Below, piece by piece: positions 36,749-50,346 of a DNA stretch of 64,000 nt; the first letter of the stretch is position 1, and every line of letters starts with the position of its first letter. The stretch covers positions 82,671,255 to 82,735,254 of the forward strand of contig OZ010603.1 in NCBI GenBank assembly GCA_963932145.1, given 5' to 3'. The notes beneath the pieces are model-generated. The model was not told the DNA's origin and did not search any database. It worked only from the letters and a program-made list of their open reading frames with translations. A program made the position numbers and the translations under genes. This DNA is from Acanthosepion lycidas. Its lineage: Eukaryota; Mollusca; Cephalopoda; Sepiida; Sepiidae.

Positions 36749-38546
36749 TTGAGTCTCATCATTTGGATTTCAGTGAAAAATTGTGTGGACATAAAGTGAG
36801 TTATCACAGTTTATTTCTCTACACTTTGCCATTCATATTTATATTTCCATTTTTAATTTAGCATTAGGACAGGCCACTATGTCATTTATAATTTGCTTAA
36901 AATATTTCCTATCCAAATTCATTGAAGAAGAGCAGCATGCAAATAATAGAGTCTCATCAGTCGGTTTTCAGTGAAAAATTGTGTGGACATAAAGTGGGTG
37001 ATCACAGTTTCTTTCTCTACTCTTTGCCATTCATATTTATATTTCCATTCTTTAATTTAGCATTAGGACAGGCCATTAACTCATTTATAATCTGCCTAAA
37101 AATATTTCATATCCAAATCCATGGAAGAAGAGCAGCATGCAAATAATTGAGTCTCATCAGTCAGATTTCAGTGAAAAATTGTTTGGACATAAAGTGGGTG
37201 ATCACAGTTTATTTCTCTACTCTTTGACATTCATATTTATATTTCCATTCTATAATTTAGCATTAGGACAGGCCATTAACTCATTTATAATCTGCCTAAA
37301 AATATTTCATATCCAAATCCATGGAAGAAGAGCAGCATGCAAATAATTGAGTCTCATCAGTCGGATTTCAGTGAAAAATTGTGTGGACATAAAGTGGGTG
37401 ATCACAGTTTCTTTCTCTACTCTTTGCCATTCATATTTATATTTCCATTCTTTAATTTAGCATTAGGACAGGCCATTAACTCATTTATAATCTGCCTAAA
37501 AATATTTCCTATCCAAATTCATGGAAGAAGAGCAGCATGCAAATAATTGAGTCTCATCAGTCGGATTTCAGTGAAAAATTGTGTGGACATAAAGTGGGTG
37601 ATCACAGTTTCTTTCTCTACTCTTTGCCATTCATATTTATATTTCCATTCTTTAATTTAGCATTAGGACAGGCCATTAACTCATTTATAATCTGCCTAAA
37701 AATATTTCCTATCCAAATTCATGGAAGAAGAGCAGCATGCAAATAATTGAGTCTCATCAGTCGGATTTCAGTGAAAAATTGTGTGGACATAAAGTGGGTG
37801 ATCACAGTTTCTTTCTCTACTCTTTGCCATTCATATTTATATTTCCATTCTTTAATTTAGCATTAGGACAGGCCATTATGTCATTTATAATCTGCCTAAA
37901 AATATTTCCTATCCAAATCCATGGAAGAAGAGCAGCATGCAAATAATTGAGTCTCATCAGTCGGATTTCAGTGAAAAATTGTGTGGACATAAAGTGGGTG
38001 ATCACAGTTTCTTTCTCTACTCTTTGCCATTCATATTTATATTTCCATTCTTTAATTTAGCATTAGGACAGGCCATTAACTCATTTATAATCTGCCTAAA
38101 AATATTTCCTATCCAAATCCATGGAAGAAGAGCAGCATGCAAATAATTGAGTCTCATCAGTCGGATTTCAGTGAAAAATTGTGTGAACATAAAGTGGGTG
38201 ATCACAGTTTATTTCTCTACTCTTTGCCATTCATATTTATATTTCCATTCTTTAATTTAGCATTTGGACAGGCCATTAACTCATTTATAATCTGCCTAAA
38301 AATATTTCCTATCCAAATTCATGGAAGAAGAGCAGCATGCAAATAATTGAGTCTCATCAGTCGGATTTCAGTGAAAAATTGTGTGGACATAAAGTGGGTG
38401 ATCACAGTTTCTTTCTCTACTCTTTGCCATTCATATTTATATTTCCATTCTTTAATTTAGCATTAGGACAGGCCATTAACTCATTTATAATCTGCCTAAA
38501 AATATTTCCTATCCAAATTCATGGAAGAAGAGCAGCATGCAAATAA
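36749..38546 (+). repeat. Duplicate of 32952-34749 (offset 3797 bp)
   Basis: Units 36749 (198 bp, CATTTGG, GAGTTATC), 36947, 37147, 37347, 37547, 37747 (CCATTATGTC), 37947, 38147 (GTGTGAAC, GCATTTGG) and 38347 match 32952-34749 in order. One difference is CATTGAAG near 36922, against CATGGAAG. The segment carries the tail of the 2.8-kb HOR together with the start of the tetramer block, so it was copied as a single ~1.8-kb piece. It diverges at 38547, where the tetramer order of the source (ATGTC unit at 34750) is not followed. Confidence 0.91.
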
Positions 38547-39146
38547 TTGAGTCTCATCAGTCGGATTTCAGTGAAAAATTGTGTGGACATAAAGTGGGTG
38601 ATCACAGTTTCTTTCTCTACTCTTTGCCATTCATATTTATATTTCCATTCTTTAATTTAGCATTAGGACAGGCCATTAACTCATTTATAATCTGCCTAAA
38701 AATATTTCCTATCCAAATTCATGGAAGAAGAGCAGCATGCAAATAATTGAGTCTCATCAGTCGGATTTCAGTGAAAAATTGTGTGAACATAAAGTGGGTG
38801 ATCACAGTTTATTTCTCTACTCTTTGCCATTCATATTTATATTTCCATTCTTTAATTTAGCATTTGGACAGGCCATTAACTCATTTATAATCTGCCTAAA
38901 AATATTTCATATCCAAATCCATGGAAGAAGAGCAGCATGCAAATAATTGAGTCTCATCAGTCGGATTTCAGTGAAAAATTGTGTGGACATAAAGTGGATG
39001 ATCACAGTTTCTTTCTCTACTCTTTGACATTCATATTTATATTTCCATTCTATAATTTAGCATTAGGACAGGCCATTAACTCATTTATAATCTGCCTAAA
39101 AATATTTCACATCCAAATCCATGGAAGAAGAACAGCATGCAAATAA
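38547..39146 (+). repeat. Transitional monomers after the 1.8-kb duplicate
   Basis: Three units: 38547 plain TTTCTTTCT with CCTATCC; 38747 with GTGTGAAC and GCATTTGG but CATATCC; and 38947 with a private GTGGATGATC, GACATTC, CACATCC and AACAGC. They link the tetramer order to the dimers and trimers that follow. Confidence 0.8.
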
Positions 39147-42100
39147 TTGAGTCTCATCAGTCGGATTTCAGTGAAAAATTGTGTGGACATAAAGTGGGTG
39201 ATCACAGTTTCTTTCTCTACTCTTTGCCATTCATATTTATATTTCCATTCTTTAATTTAGCATTAGGACAGGCCATTAACTCATTTATAATCTGCCTAAA
39301 AATATTTCATATCCAAATCCATGGAAGAAGAGCAGCATGCAAATAATTGAGTCTCATCAGTCGGATTTCAGTGAAAAATTGTGTTGACATAAAGTGGGTG
39401 ATCACAGTTTCTTTCTCTACTCTTTGCCATTCATATTTATATTTCCATTCTATAATTTAGCATTAGGACAGGCCATTAACTCATTTATAATCTGCCTAAA
39501 AATATTTCATATCCAAATCCATGGAAGAAGAGCAGCATGCAAATAATTGAGTCTCATCAGTCGGATTTCAGTGAAAAATTGTGTGGACATAAAGTGGGTG
39601 ATCACAGTTTCTTTCTCTACTCTTTGCCATTCATATTTATATTTCCATTCTTTAATTTAGCATTAGGACAGGCCATTAACTCATTTATAATCTGCCTAAA
39701 AATATTTCATATCCAAATCCATGGAAGAAGAGCAGCATGCAAATAATTGAGTCTCATCAGTCGGATTTCAGTGAAAAATTGTGTTGACATAAAGTGGGTG
39801 ATCACAGTTTCTTTCTCTACTCTTTGACATTCATATTTATATTTCCATTCTATAATTTAGCATTAGGACAGGCCATTAACTCATTTATAATCTGCCTAAA
39901 AATATTTCACATCCAAATCCATGGAAGAAGAACAGCATGCAAATAATTGAGTCTCATCAGTCGGATTTCAGTGAAAAATTGTGTGGACATAAAGTGGGTG
40001 ATCACAGTTTCTTTCTCTACTCTTTGACATTCATATTTATATTTCCATTCTATAATTTAGCATTAGGACAGGCCATTAACTCATTTATAATCTGCCTAAA
40101 AATATTTCACATCCAAATCCATGGAAGAAGAACAGCATGCAAATAATTGAGTCTCATCAGTCGGATTTCAGTGAAAAATTGTGTGGACATAAAGTGGGTG
40201 ATCACAGTTTCTTTCTCTACTCTTTGCCATTCATATTTATATTTCCATTCTTTAATTTAGCATTAGGACAGGCCATTAACTCATTTATAATCTGCCTAAA
40301 AATATTTCATATCCAAATCCATGGAAGAAGAGCAGCATGCAAATAATTGAGTCTCATCAGTCGGATTTCAGTGAAAAATTGTGTTGACATAAAGTGGGTG
40401 ATCACAGTTTCTTTCTCTACTCTTTGCCATTCATATTTATATTTCCATTCTATAATTTAGCATTAGGACAGGCCATTAACTCATTTATAATCTGCCTAAA
40501 AATATTTCACATCCAAATCCATGGAAGAAGAGCAGCATGCAAATAATTGAGTCTCATCAGTCGGATTTCAGTGAAAAATTGTGTGGACATAAAGTGGGTG
40601 ATCACAGTTTCTTTCTCTACTCTTTGACATTCATATTTATATTTCCATTCTATAATTTAGCATTAGGACAGGCCATTAACTCATTTATAATCTGCCTAAA
40701 AATATTTCACATCCAAATCCATGGAAGAAGAACAGCATGCAAATAATTGAGTCTCATCAGTCGGATTTCAGTGAAAAATTGTGTGGACATAAAGTGGGTG
40801 ATCACAGTTTCTTTCTCTACTCTTTGCCATTCATATTTATATTTCCATTCTTTAATTTAGCATTAGGACAGGCCATTAACTCATTTATAATCTGCCTAAA
40901 AATATTTCATATCCAAATCCATGGAAGAAGAGCAGCATGCAAATAATTGAGTCTCATCAGTCGGATTTCAGTGAAAAATTGTGTTGACATAAAGTGGGTG
41001 ATCACAGTTTCTTTCTCTACTCTTTGCCATTCATATTTATATTTCCATTCTATAATTTAGCATTAGGACAGGCCATTAACTCATTTATAATCTGCCTAAA
41101 AATATTTCATATCCAAATCCATGGAAGAAGAGCAGCATGCAAATAATTGAGTCTCATCAGTCGGATTTCAGTGAAAAATTGTGTGGACATAAAGTGGGTG
41201 ATCACAGTTTCTTTCTCTACTCTTTGCCATTCATATTTATATTTCCATTCTTTAATTTAGCATTAGGACAGGCCATTAACTCATTTATAATCTGCCTAAA
41301 AATATTTCATATCCAAATCCATGGAAGAAGAGCAGCATGCAAATAATTGAGTCTCATCAGTCGGATTTCAGTGAAAAATTGTGTTGACATAAAGTGGGTG
41401 ATCACAGTTTCTTTCTCTACTCTTTGCCATTCATATTTATATTTCCATTCTTTAATTTAGCATTAGGACAGGCCATTAACTCATTTATAATCTGCCTAAA
41501 AATATTTCATATCCAAATCCATGGAAGAAGAGCAGCATGCAAATAATTGAGTCTCATCAGTCGGATTTCAGTGAAAAATTGTGTTGACATAAAGTGGGTG
41601 ATCACAGTTTCTTTCTCTACTCTTTGCCATTCATATTTATATTTCCATTCTTTAATTTAGCATTAGGACAGGCCATTAACTCATTTATAATCTGCCTAAA
41701 AATATTTCACATCCAAATCCATGGAAGAAGAACAGCATGCAAATAATTGAGTCTCATCAGTCGGATTTCAGTGAAAAATTGTGTGGACATAAAGTGGGTG
41801 ATCACAGTTTCTTTCTCTACTCTTTGCCATTCATATTTATATTTCCATTCTTTAATTTAGCATTAGGACAGGCCATTAACTCATTTATAATCTGCCTAAA
41901 AATATTTCATATCCAAATCCATGGAAGAAGAGCAGCATGCAAATAATTGAGTCTCATCAGTCGGATTTCAGTGAAAAATTGTGTTGACATAAAGTGGGTG
42001 ATCACAGTTTCTTTCTCTACTCTTTGCCATTCATATTTATATTTCCATTCTATAATTTAGCATTAGGACAGGCCATTAACTCATTTATAATCTGCCTAAA

Positions 42101-43146
42101 AATATTTCATATCCAAATCCATGGAAGAAGAGCAGCATGCAAATAATTGAGTCTCATCAGTCGGATTTCAGTGAAAAATTGTGTGGACATAAAGTGGGTG
42201 ATCACAGTTTCTTTCTCTACTCTTTGCCATTCATATTTATATTTCCATTCTTTAATTTAGCATTAGGACAGGCCATTAACTCATTTATAATCTGCCTAAA
42301 AATATTTCATATCCAAATCCATGGAAGAAGAGCAGCATGCAAATAATTGAGTCTCATCAGTCGGATTTCAGTGAAAAATTGTGTTGACATAAAGTGGGTG
42401 ATCACAGTTTCTTTCTCTACTCTTTGCCATTCATATTTATATTTCCATTCTATAATTTAGCATTAGGACAGGCCATTAACTCATTTATAATCTGCCTAAA
42501 AATATTTCATATCCAAATCCATGGAAGAAGAGCAGCATGCAAATAATTGAGTCTCATCAGTCGGATTTCAGTGAAAAATTGTGTGGACATAAAGTGGGTG
42601 ATCACAGTTTCTTTCTCTACTCTTTGCCATTCATATTTATATTTCCATTCTTTAATTTAGCATTAGGACAGGCCATTAACTCATTTATAATCTGCCTAAA
42701 AATATTTCATATCCAAATCCATGGAAGAAGAGCAGCATGCAAATAATTGAGTCTCATCAGTCGGATTTCAGTGAAAAATTGTGTTGACATAAAGTGGGTG
42801 ATCACAGTTTCTTTCTCTACTCTTTGCCATTCATATTTATATTTCCATTCTTTAATTTAGCATTAGGACAGGCCATTAACTCATTTATAATCTGCCTAAA
42901 AATATTTCATATCCAAATCCATGGAAGAAGAGCAGCATGCAAATAATTGAGTCTCATCAGTCGGATTTCAGTGAAAAATTGTGTTGACATAAAGTGGGTG
43001 ATCACAGTTTCTTTCTCTACTCTTTGCCATTCATATTTATATTTCCATTCTTTAATTTAGCATTAGGACAGGCCATTAACTCATTTATAATCTGCCTAAA
43101 AATATTTCATATCCAAATCCATGGAAGAAGAGCAGCATGCAAATAA
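39147..43146 (+). repeat. Highly homogeneous dimer/trimer block (G, T and C types), 20 monomers
   Basis: All 20 units are 200 bp and carry TTTCTTTCT. G type has GTGTGGAC with CTTTAAT. T type has GTGTTGAC. C type has GTGTGGAC with GACATTC, CACATCC and AACAGC. Order: G T G T C G T C G T G T T G T G T G T T. A 600-bp trimer C-G-T is repeated at 39947-40546 and 40547-41146, a 400-bp dimer G-T is repeated at 41747-42146 and 42147-42546, and G-T-T occurs at 41147-41746 and 42547-43146. T units place a TGA in the small frame. Confidence 0.9.
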
Positions 43147-45146
43147 TTGAGTCTCATCAGTCGGATTTCAGTGAAAAATTGTGTGGACATAAAGTGGGTG
43201 ATCACAGTTTATTTCTCTACTCTTTGACATTCATATTTATATTTCCATTCTATAATTTAGCATTAGGACAGGCCATTAACTCATTTATAATCTGCCTAAA
43301 AATATTTCACATCCAAATCCATGGAAGAAGAACAGCATGCAAATAATTGAGTCTCATCAGTCGGATTTCAGTGAAAAATTGTGTTGACATAAAGTGGGTG
43401 ATCACAGTTTCTTTCTCTACTCTTTGCCATTCATATTTATATTTCCATTCTTTAATTTAGCATTAGGACAGGCCATTAACTCATTTATAATCTGCCTAAA
43501 AATATTTCATATCCAAATCCATGGAAGAAGAGCAGCATGCAAATAATTGAGTCTCATCAGTCGGATTTCAGTGAAAAATTGTGTGGACATAAAGTGGGTG
43601 ATCACAGTTTATTTCTCTACTCTTTGACATTCATATTTATATTTCCATTCTATAATTTAGCATTAGGACAGGCCATTAACTCATTTATAATCTGCCTAAA
43701 AATATTTCACATCCAAATCCATGGAAGAAGAACAGCATGCAAATAATTGAGTCTCATCAGTCGGATTTCAGTGAAAAATTGTGTTGACATAAAGTGGGTG
43801 ATCACAGTTTCTTTCTCTACTCTTTGCCATTCATATTTATATTTCCATTCTTTAATTTAGCATTAGGACAGGCCATTAACACATTTATAATCTGCCTAAA
43901 AATATTTCATATCCAAATCCATGGAAGAAGAGCAGCATGCAAATAATTGAGTCTCATCAGTCGGATTTCAGTGAAAAATTGTGTGGACATAAAGTGGGTG
44001 ATCACAGTTTATTTCTCTACTCTTTGACATTCATATTTATATTTCCATTCTATAATTTAGCATTAGGACAGGCCATTAACTCATTTATAATCTGCCTAAA
44101 AATATTTCATATCCAAATCCATGGAAGAAGAGCAGCATGCAAATAATTGAGTCTCATCAGTCGGATTTCAGTGAAAAATTGTGTGGACATAAAGTGGGTG
44201 ATCACAGTTTCTTTCTCTACTCTTTGCCATTCATATTTATATTTCCCTTCTTTAATTTAGCATTAGGACAGGCCATTAACTCATTTATAATCTGCCTAAA
44301 AATATTTCATATCCAAATCCATGGAAGAAGAGCAGCATGCAAATAATTGAGTCTCATCAGTCGGATTTCAGTGAAAAATTGTGTTGACATAAAGTGGGTG
44401 ATCACAGTTTCTTTCTCTACTCTTTGCCATTCATATTTATATTTCCATTCTTTAATTTAGCATTAGGACAGGCCATTAACTCATTTATAATCTGCCTAAA
44501 AATATTTCACATCCAAATCCATGGAAGAAGAACAGCATGCAAATAATTGAGTCTCATCAGTCGGATTTCAGTGAAAAATTGTGTTGACATAAAGTGGGTG
44601 ATCACAGTTTCTTTCTCTACTCTTTGCCATTCATATTTATATTTCCATACTATAATTTAGCATTAGGACAGGCCATTAACTCATTTATAATCTGCCTAAA
44701 AATATTTCACATCCAGATCCATGGAAGAAGAACAGCATGCAAATAATTGAGTCTCATCAGTCGGATTTCAGTGAAAAATTGTGTTGACATAAAGTGGGTG
44801 ATCACAGTTTCTTTCTCTACTCTTTGCCATTCATATTTATATTTCCATACTATAATTTAGCATTAGGACAGGCCATTAACTCATTTATAATCTGCCTAAA
44901 AATATTTCACATCCAAATCCATGGAAGAAGAACAGCATGCAAATAATTGAGTCTCATCAGTCGGATTTCAGTGAAAAATTGTGTGGACATAAAGTGGGTG
45001 ATCACAGTTTCTTTCTCTACTCTTTGCCATTCATATTTATATTTCCATTCTTTAATTTAGCATTAGGACAGGCCATTAACTCATTTATAATCTGCCTAAA
45101 AATATTTCATATCCAAATCCATGGAAGAAGAGCAGCATGCAAATAA
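43147..45146 (+). repeat. Dimer block continuing with CACATCC/AACAGC and TTGACAT monomers
   Basis: Units 43147 and 43547 are the TTTATTTCT, GACATTC, CACATCC and AACAGC type, each followed by a TTGACAT unit (43347, 43747), like 35550-36149. Units 44347, 44547 and 44747 are three TTGACAT units in a row that all end CACATC and AACAGC. Units 44547 and 44747 share CCATACTATAAT, as does 45147. Private changes: AACACATTT in 43747, TTTCCCTTC in 44147 and ATCCAGATCC in 44547. Confidence 0.86.
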
Positions 45147-46747
45147 TTGAGTCTCATCAGTCGGATTTCAGTGAAAAATTGTGTGGACATAAAGTGGGTG
45201 ATCACAGTTTATTTCTCTACTCTTTGCCATTCATATTTATATTTCCATACTATAATTTAGCATTAGGACAGGCCATTAACTCATTTATAATCTGCCTAAA
45301 AATATTTCATATCCAAATTCATGGAAGAAGAGCAGCATGCAAATAATTGAGTCTCATCAGTCGGATTTCAGTAAAAAAATTGTGTGGACATAAAGTGGGT
45401 GATCACAGTTTATTTCTCTACTCTTTGCCATTCATATTTATATTTCCATTCTTTAATTTAGCATTAGGACAGGCCATTAACTCATTTATAATCTGCCTAA
45501 AAATATTTCATATCCAAATTCATGGAAGAAGAGCAGCATGCAAATAATTGAGTCTCATCAGTCGGATTTCAGTGAAAAATTGTGTGAACATAAAGTGGGT
45601 GATCACAGTTTATTTCTCTACTCTTTGCCATTCATATTTATATTTCCATTCTATAATTTAGCATTTGGACAGGCCATTAACTCATTTATAATCTGCCTAA
45701 AAATATTGCATATCCAAATCCATGGAAGAAGAGCAGCATGCAAATAATTGAGTCTCATCAGTCGGATTTCAGTGAAAAATTGTGTGGACATAAAGTGGGT
45801 GATTTCATTTTATTTTTCTACACTCTTGCCATTCATATTTATATTTCCATTTTTAATTTAGCATTAGGACAGGCCATTATGTCATTTATAATCTGCCTAA
45901 AAATATTTCCTATCCAAATTCATGGAAGAAGAGCAGCATGCAAATAATTGAGTCTCATCAGTCGGATTTCAGTGAAAAATTGTGTGGACATAAAGTGGGT
46001 GATCACAGTTTATTTCTCTTCTCTTTGCCATTCATATTTATATTTCCATTCTATAATTTAGCATTTGGACAGGCCATTAACTCATTTATAATCTGCCTAA
46101 AAATATTGCATATCCAAATCCATGGAAGAAGAGCAGCATGCAAATAATTGAGTCTCATCAGTCGGATTTCAGTGAAAAATTGTGTGGACATAAAGTGGGT
46201 GATCACAGTTTATTTCTCTACTCTTTGCCATTCATATTTATATTTCCATTCTATAATTTAGCATTAGGACAGGCCATTAACTCATTTATAATCTGCCTAA
46301 AAATATTTCATATCCAAATCCATGGAAGAAGAGCAGCATGCAAATAATTGAGTCTCATTAGTCGGATTTCAGTCAAAAATTGTGTGAACATAAAGTGGGT
46401 GATCACAGTTTATTTCTCTACTCTTTGCCATTCACCTTTACATTTCCATTCTTTAATTTAGCATTAGGACTGGCAATTAACTCATTTAAAATCTGCCTAA
46501 AAATATTTCATATCCAAATCCATGGAAGAAGAGCAGCATGCAAATAATTGAGTCTCATCAGTCGGATTTCAGTGAAAAATTGTGTGGACATAAAGTGGGT
46601 GATCACAGTTTATTTCTCTACTCTTTGCCATTCATATTTATATTTCCATTCTATAATTTAGCATTAGGACAGGCCATTAACTCATTTATAATCTGCCTAA
46701 AAATATTTCATATCCAAATCCATGGAAGAAGAGCAGCATGCAAATAA
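45147..46747 (+). repeat. Mosaic of monomer types from the 2.8-kb HOR
   Basis: Unit 45347 (201 bp, GTAAAAAAATTG) resembles the last HOR monomer. Unit 45548 has GCATTTGG and TATTGCATATC. Unit 45748 has GATTTCATTTT, CACTCTTGCC and CATTATGTC. Unit 45948 again has GCATTTGG and TATTGCATATC. These are the HOR monomers of 25161, 25561 and 25960, but in shuffled order and with small changes. Units 46148 and 46548 are ordinary CTATAAT types. This is the boundary between the central and right-hand variant sets. Confidence 0.82.
46348..46547 (+). repeat. Strongly diverged single monomer
   Basis: An unusual cluster of changes in one unit: CATTAGTCGG, AGTCAAAAATT, GTGTGAAC, TTCACCTTTACATTTCC, ACTGGCAATT and ATTTAAAATC. 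Parts recall the CACATTTACATTTAC unit of the 2.8-kb HOR (19575, 25361, 28157) and the ACTGGCAATT unit (20375, 28957). It may be an old copy or a patchwork of conversion tracts. Its neighbours on both sides are near-standard. Confidence 0.8.
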
Positions 46748-49546
46748 TTGAGTCTCATCAGTCGGGTTTCAGTGAAAAATTGTGTGGACATAAAGTGGGT
46801 GATAACAGTTTATTTCTCTACTCTTTGCCATTAATATTTATATTTCCATTCTATAATTTAGCATTAGGACAGGCCATTAACTCATTTATAATCTGCCTAA
46901 AAATATTTCATATCCAAATCCATGGAAGAAGAGCAGCATGCAAATAATTGAGCCTCATCAGTCGGATTTCAGTGAAAAATTCTGTGGACATAAAGTGGGT
47001 GATCACAGTTTATTTCTCTACTCTTTACCATTCATATTTATATTTCCATTTTTTAATTTAGCATTAGGACAGGCCATTAACTCATTTATAATCTGCCTAA
47101 AAATATTTCATATCCAAATCCATGGAACAAGAGCAGCATGCAAATAATTGAGTCTCATCAATCGGATTTCAGTGAAAAATTGTGTGGACATAAGGTGGGT
47201 GATCACAGTTTATTTCTCTACTCTTTGCCATTCATATTTATATTTCCATTCTATAATTTAGCATTAGGACAGGCCATTAACTCATTTATAATCTGCCTAA
47301 AAATATTTCATATCCAAATTCATGGAAGAAGAGCAGCATGCAAATAATTGAGTCTCATCAGTCGGATTTCAGTGAAAAATTGTGTGGACATAAAGTGGGT
47401 GATCACAGTTTATTTCTCTACTCTTTACCATTCATATTTATATTTCCATTCTTTAATTTAGCATTAGGACAGGCCATTAACTCATTTATAATCTGCCTAA
47501 AAATATTTCATATCCAAATCCATGGAAGAAGAGCAGCATGCAAATAATTGAGTCTCATCAGTCGGATTTCAGTGAAAAATTGTGTGGACATAAAGTGGGT
47601 GATCACAGTTTATTTCTCTACTCTTTACCATTCATATTTATATTTCCATTCTTTAATTTAGCATTAGGACAGGCCATTAACTCATTTATAATCTGCCTAA
47701 AAATATTTCATATCCAAATCCATGGAAGAAGAGCAGCATGCAAATAATTGAGTCTCATCAGTCGGATTTCAGTGAAAAATTGTGTGGACATAAAGTGGGT
47801 GATCACAGTTTATTTCTCTACTCTTTGCCATTCATATTTATATTTCCATTCTATAATTTAGCATTAGGACAGGCCATTAACTCATTTATAATCTGCCTAA
47901 AAATATTTCATATCCAAATTCATGGAAAAAGAGCAGCATGCAAATAATTGAGTCTCATCAGTCGGATTTCAGTGAAAAATTGTGTGGACATAAAGTGGGT
48001 GATCACAGTTTATTTCTCTACTCTTTGCCATTCATATTTATATTTCCATTCTATAATTTAGCATTAGGACAGGCCATTAACTCATTTATAATCTGCCTAA
48101 AAATATTTCATATCCAAATCCATGGAAGAAGAGCAGCATGCAAATAATTGAGTCTCATCAGTCGGATTTCAGTGAAAAATTGTGTGGACATAAAGTGGGT
48201 GAACACAGTTTATTTCTCTACTCTTTGCCATTCATATTTATATTTCCATTCTATAATTTAGCATTAGGACAGGCCATTAACTCATTTATAATCTGCCTAA
48301 AAATATTTCATATCCAAATTCATGGAAGAAGAGCAGCATGCAAATAATTGAGTCTCATCAGTCGGATTTCAGTGAAAAATTGTGTGGACATAAAGTGGGT
48401 GATAACAGTTTATTTCTCCACTCTTTGCCATTCATATTTATATTTCCATTCTGTAATTTAGCATTAGGACAGGCCATTAACTCATTTATAATCTGCCTAA
48501 AAATATTTCATATCCAAATCCATGGAAGAAGAGCAGCATGCAAATAATTGAGCCTCATCAGTCGGATTTCAGTGAAAAATTCTGTGGACATAAAGTGGGT
48601 GATCACAGTTTATTTCTCTACTCTTTACCATTCATATTTATATTTCCATTCTTTAATTTAGCATTAGGACAGGCCATTAACTCATTTATAATCTGCCTAA
48701 AAATATTTCATACCCAAATCCATGGAAGAAGAGCAGCATGCAAATAATTGAGTCTCATCAGTCGGATTTCAGTGAAAAATTGTGTGGACATAAGGTGGGT
48801 GATCACAGTTTATTTCTCTACTCTTTGCCATTCATATTTATATTTCCATTCTATGATTTAGCATTAGGACAGGCCATTAACTCATTTATAATCTGCCTAA
48901 AAATATTTCATATCCAAATTCATGGAAGAAGAGCAGCATGCAAATAATTGAGTCTCATCAGTCGGATTTCAGTGAAAAATTGTGTGGACATAAAGTGGGT
49001 GATAACAGTTTATTTCTCTACTCTTTGCCATTCATATTTATATTTCCATTCTATAATTTAGCATTAGGACAGGCCATTAACTCATTTATAATCTGCCTAA
49101 AAATATTTCATATCCAAATTCATGGAAGAAGAGCAGCATGCAAATAATTGAGTCTCATCAGTCGGATTTCAGTGAAAAATTGTGTGGACATAAAGTGGGT
49201 GGTCACAGTTTATTTCTCTACTCTTGCCATTCATGTTTATATTTCCAATCTATAATTTAGCATTAGGACAGGCCATTAACTCATTTATAATCTGCCTAAA
49301 AATATTTCATATCCAAATCCATGGAAGAAGAGCAGCATGCAAATAATTGAGCCTCATCAGTCGGATTTCAGTGAAAAATTGTGTGGACATAAAGTGGGTG
49401 ATCACAGTTTATTTCTCTACTCTTTGCCTTTCATATTTATATTTCCATTCTATAATTTAGCATTAGGACAGGCCATTAACTCATTTATAATCTGCCTAAA
49501 AATATTTCATATCCAAATCCATGGAAGAAGAGCAGCATGCAAATAA
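46748..49546 (+). repeat. Right-hand variant set, loosely ordered (14 monomers)
   Basis: New alleles enter here: GATAAC (46748, 48348, 48948), GAGCCTC with AATTCTGTGG (46948, 48548), CTTTACC (46948, 47348, 47548, 48548), CTATGATTT (48748), GGAAAAAG (47748) and AAGGTGGG (47148, 48748). Units 47348 and 47548 look identical. Unit 49148 is 199 bp, with GGTCAC, CTCTTGCC, CATGTTT and CCAATC, an older-looking type. Unit 49347 has GCCTTTC. Confidence 0.83.
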
Positions 49547-50346
49547 TTGAGTCTCATCAGTCGGATTTCAGTGAAAAATTGTGTGGACATAAAGTGGGTG
49601 ATCACAGTTTATTTCTCTACTCTTTGCCATTCATATTTATATTTCCATTCTATGATTTAGCATTAGGACAGGCCATTAACTCATTTATAATCTGCCTAAA
49701 AATATTTCATATCCAAATTCATGGAAGAAGAGCAGCATGCAAATAATTGAGTCTCATCAGTCGGATTTCAGTGAAAAATTGTGTGGACATAAAGTGGGTG
49801 ATAACAGTTTATTTCTCTACTCTTTGCCATTCATATTTATATTTCCATTCTATAATTTAGCATTAGGACAGGCCATTAACTCATTTATAATCTGCCTAAA
49901 AATATTTCATATCCAAATCCATGGAAGAAGAGCAGCATGCAAATAATTGAGCCTCATCAGTCGGATTTCAGTGAAAAATTGTGTGGACATAAAGTGGGTG
50001 ATCACAGTTTATTTCTCTACTCTTTGCCTTTCATATTTATATTTCCATTCTATAATTTAGCATTAGGACAGGCCATTAACTCATTTATAATCTGCCTAAA
50101 AATATTTCATATCCAAATCCATGGAAGAAGAGCAGCATGCAAATAATTGAGCCTCATCAGTCGGATTTCAGTGAAAAATTCTGTGGACATAAAGTGGGTG
50201 ATCACAGTTTATTTCTCTACTCTTTACCATTCATATTTATATTTCCATTCTTTAATTTAGCATTAGGACAGGCCATTAACTCATTTATAATCTGCCTAAA
50301 AATATTTCATATCCAAATCCATGGAAGAAGAGCAGCATGCAAATAA
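49547..50346 (+). repeat. Four-monomer block, copy 1 (counterpart 52546-53345)
   Basis: Order: CTATGATTT unit; GATAAC unit; GAGCCTC unit; GAGCCTC unit with AATTCTGTGG and CTTTACC. The same four occur at 52546-53345, offset 2999 bp. The missing base comes from the 199-bp unit at 52347. Unit 49947 keeps the GCCTTTC mark of 49347, which the downstream copy lacks. Confidence 0.85.

Noticed and set aside
21039-38205. 62-codon antisense open frames at 21039, 29626, 34020, 34220, 34820, 37817 and 38017
   Set aside because: They open only where certain satellite alleles remove antisense stops. They are shadows of the repeat, with no independent support.
39347-39546. Bacterial -35 box (TTGACA) in T-type monomers
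   Set aside because: No -10 hexamer lies at the right spacing, and the setting is a eukaryotic-type satellite. The match is a chance result of one G-to-T change.
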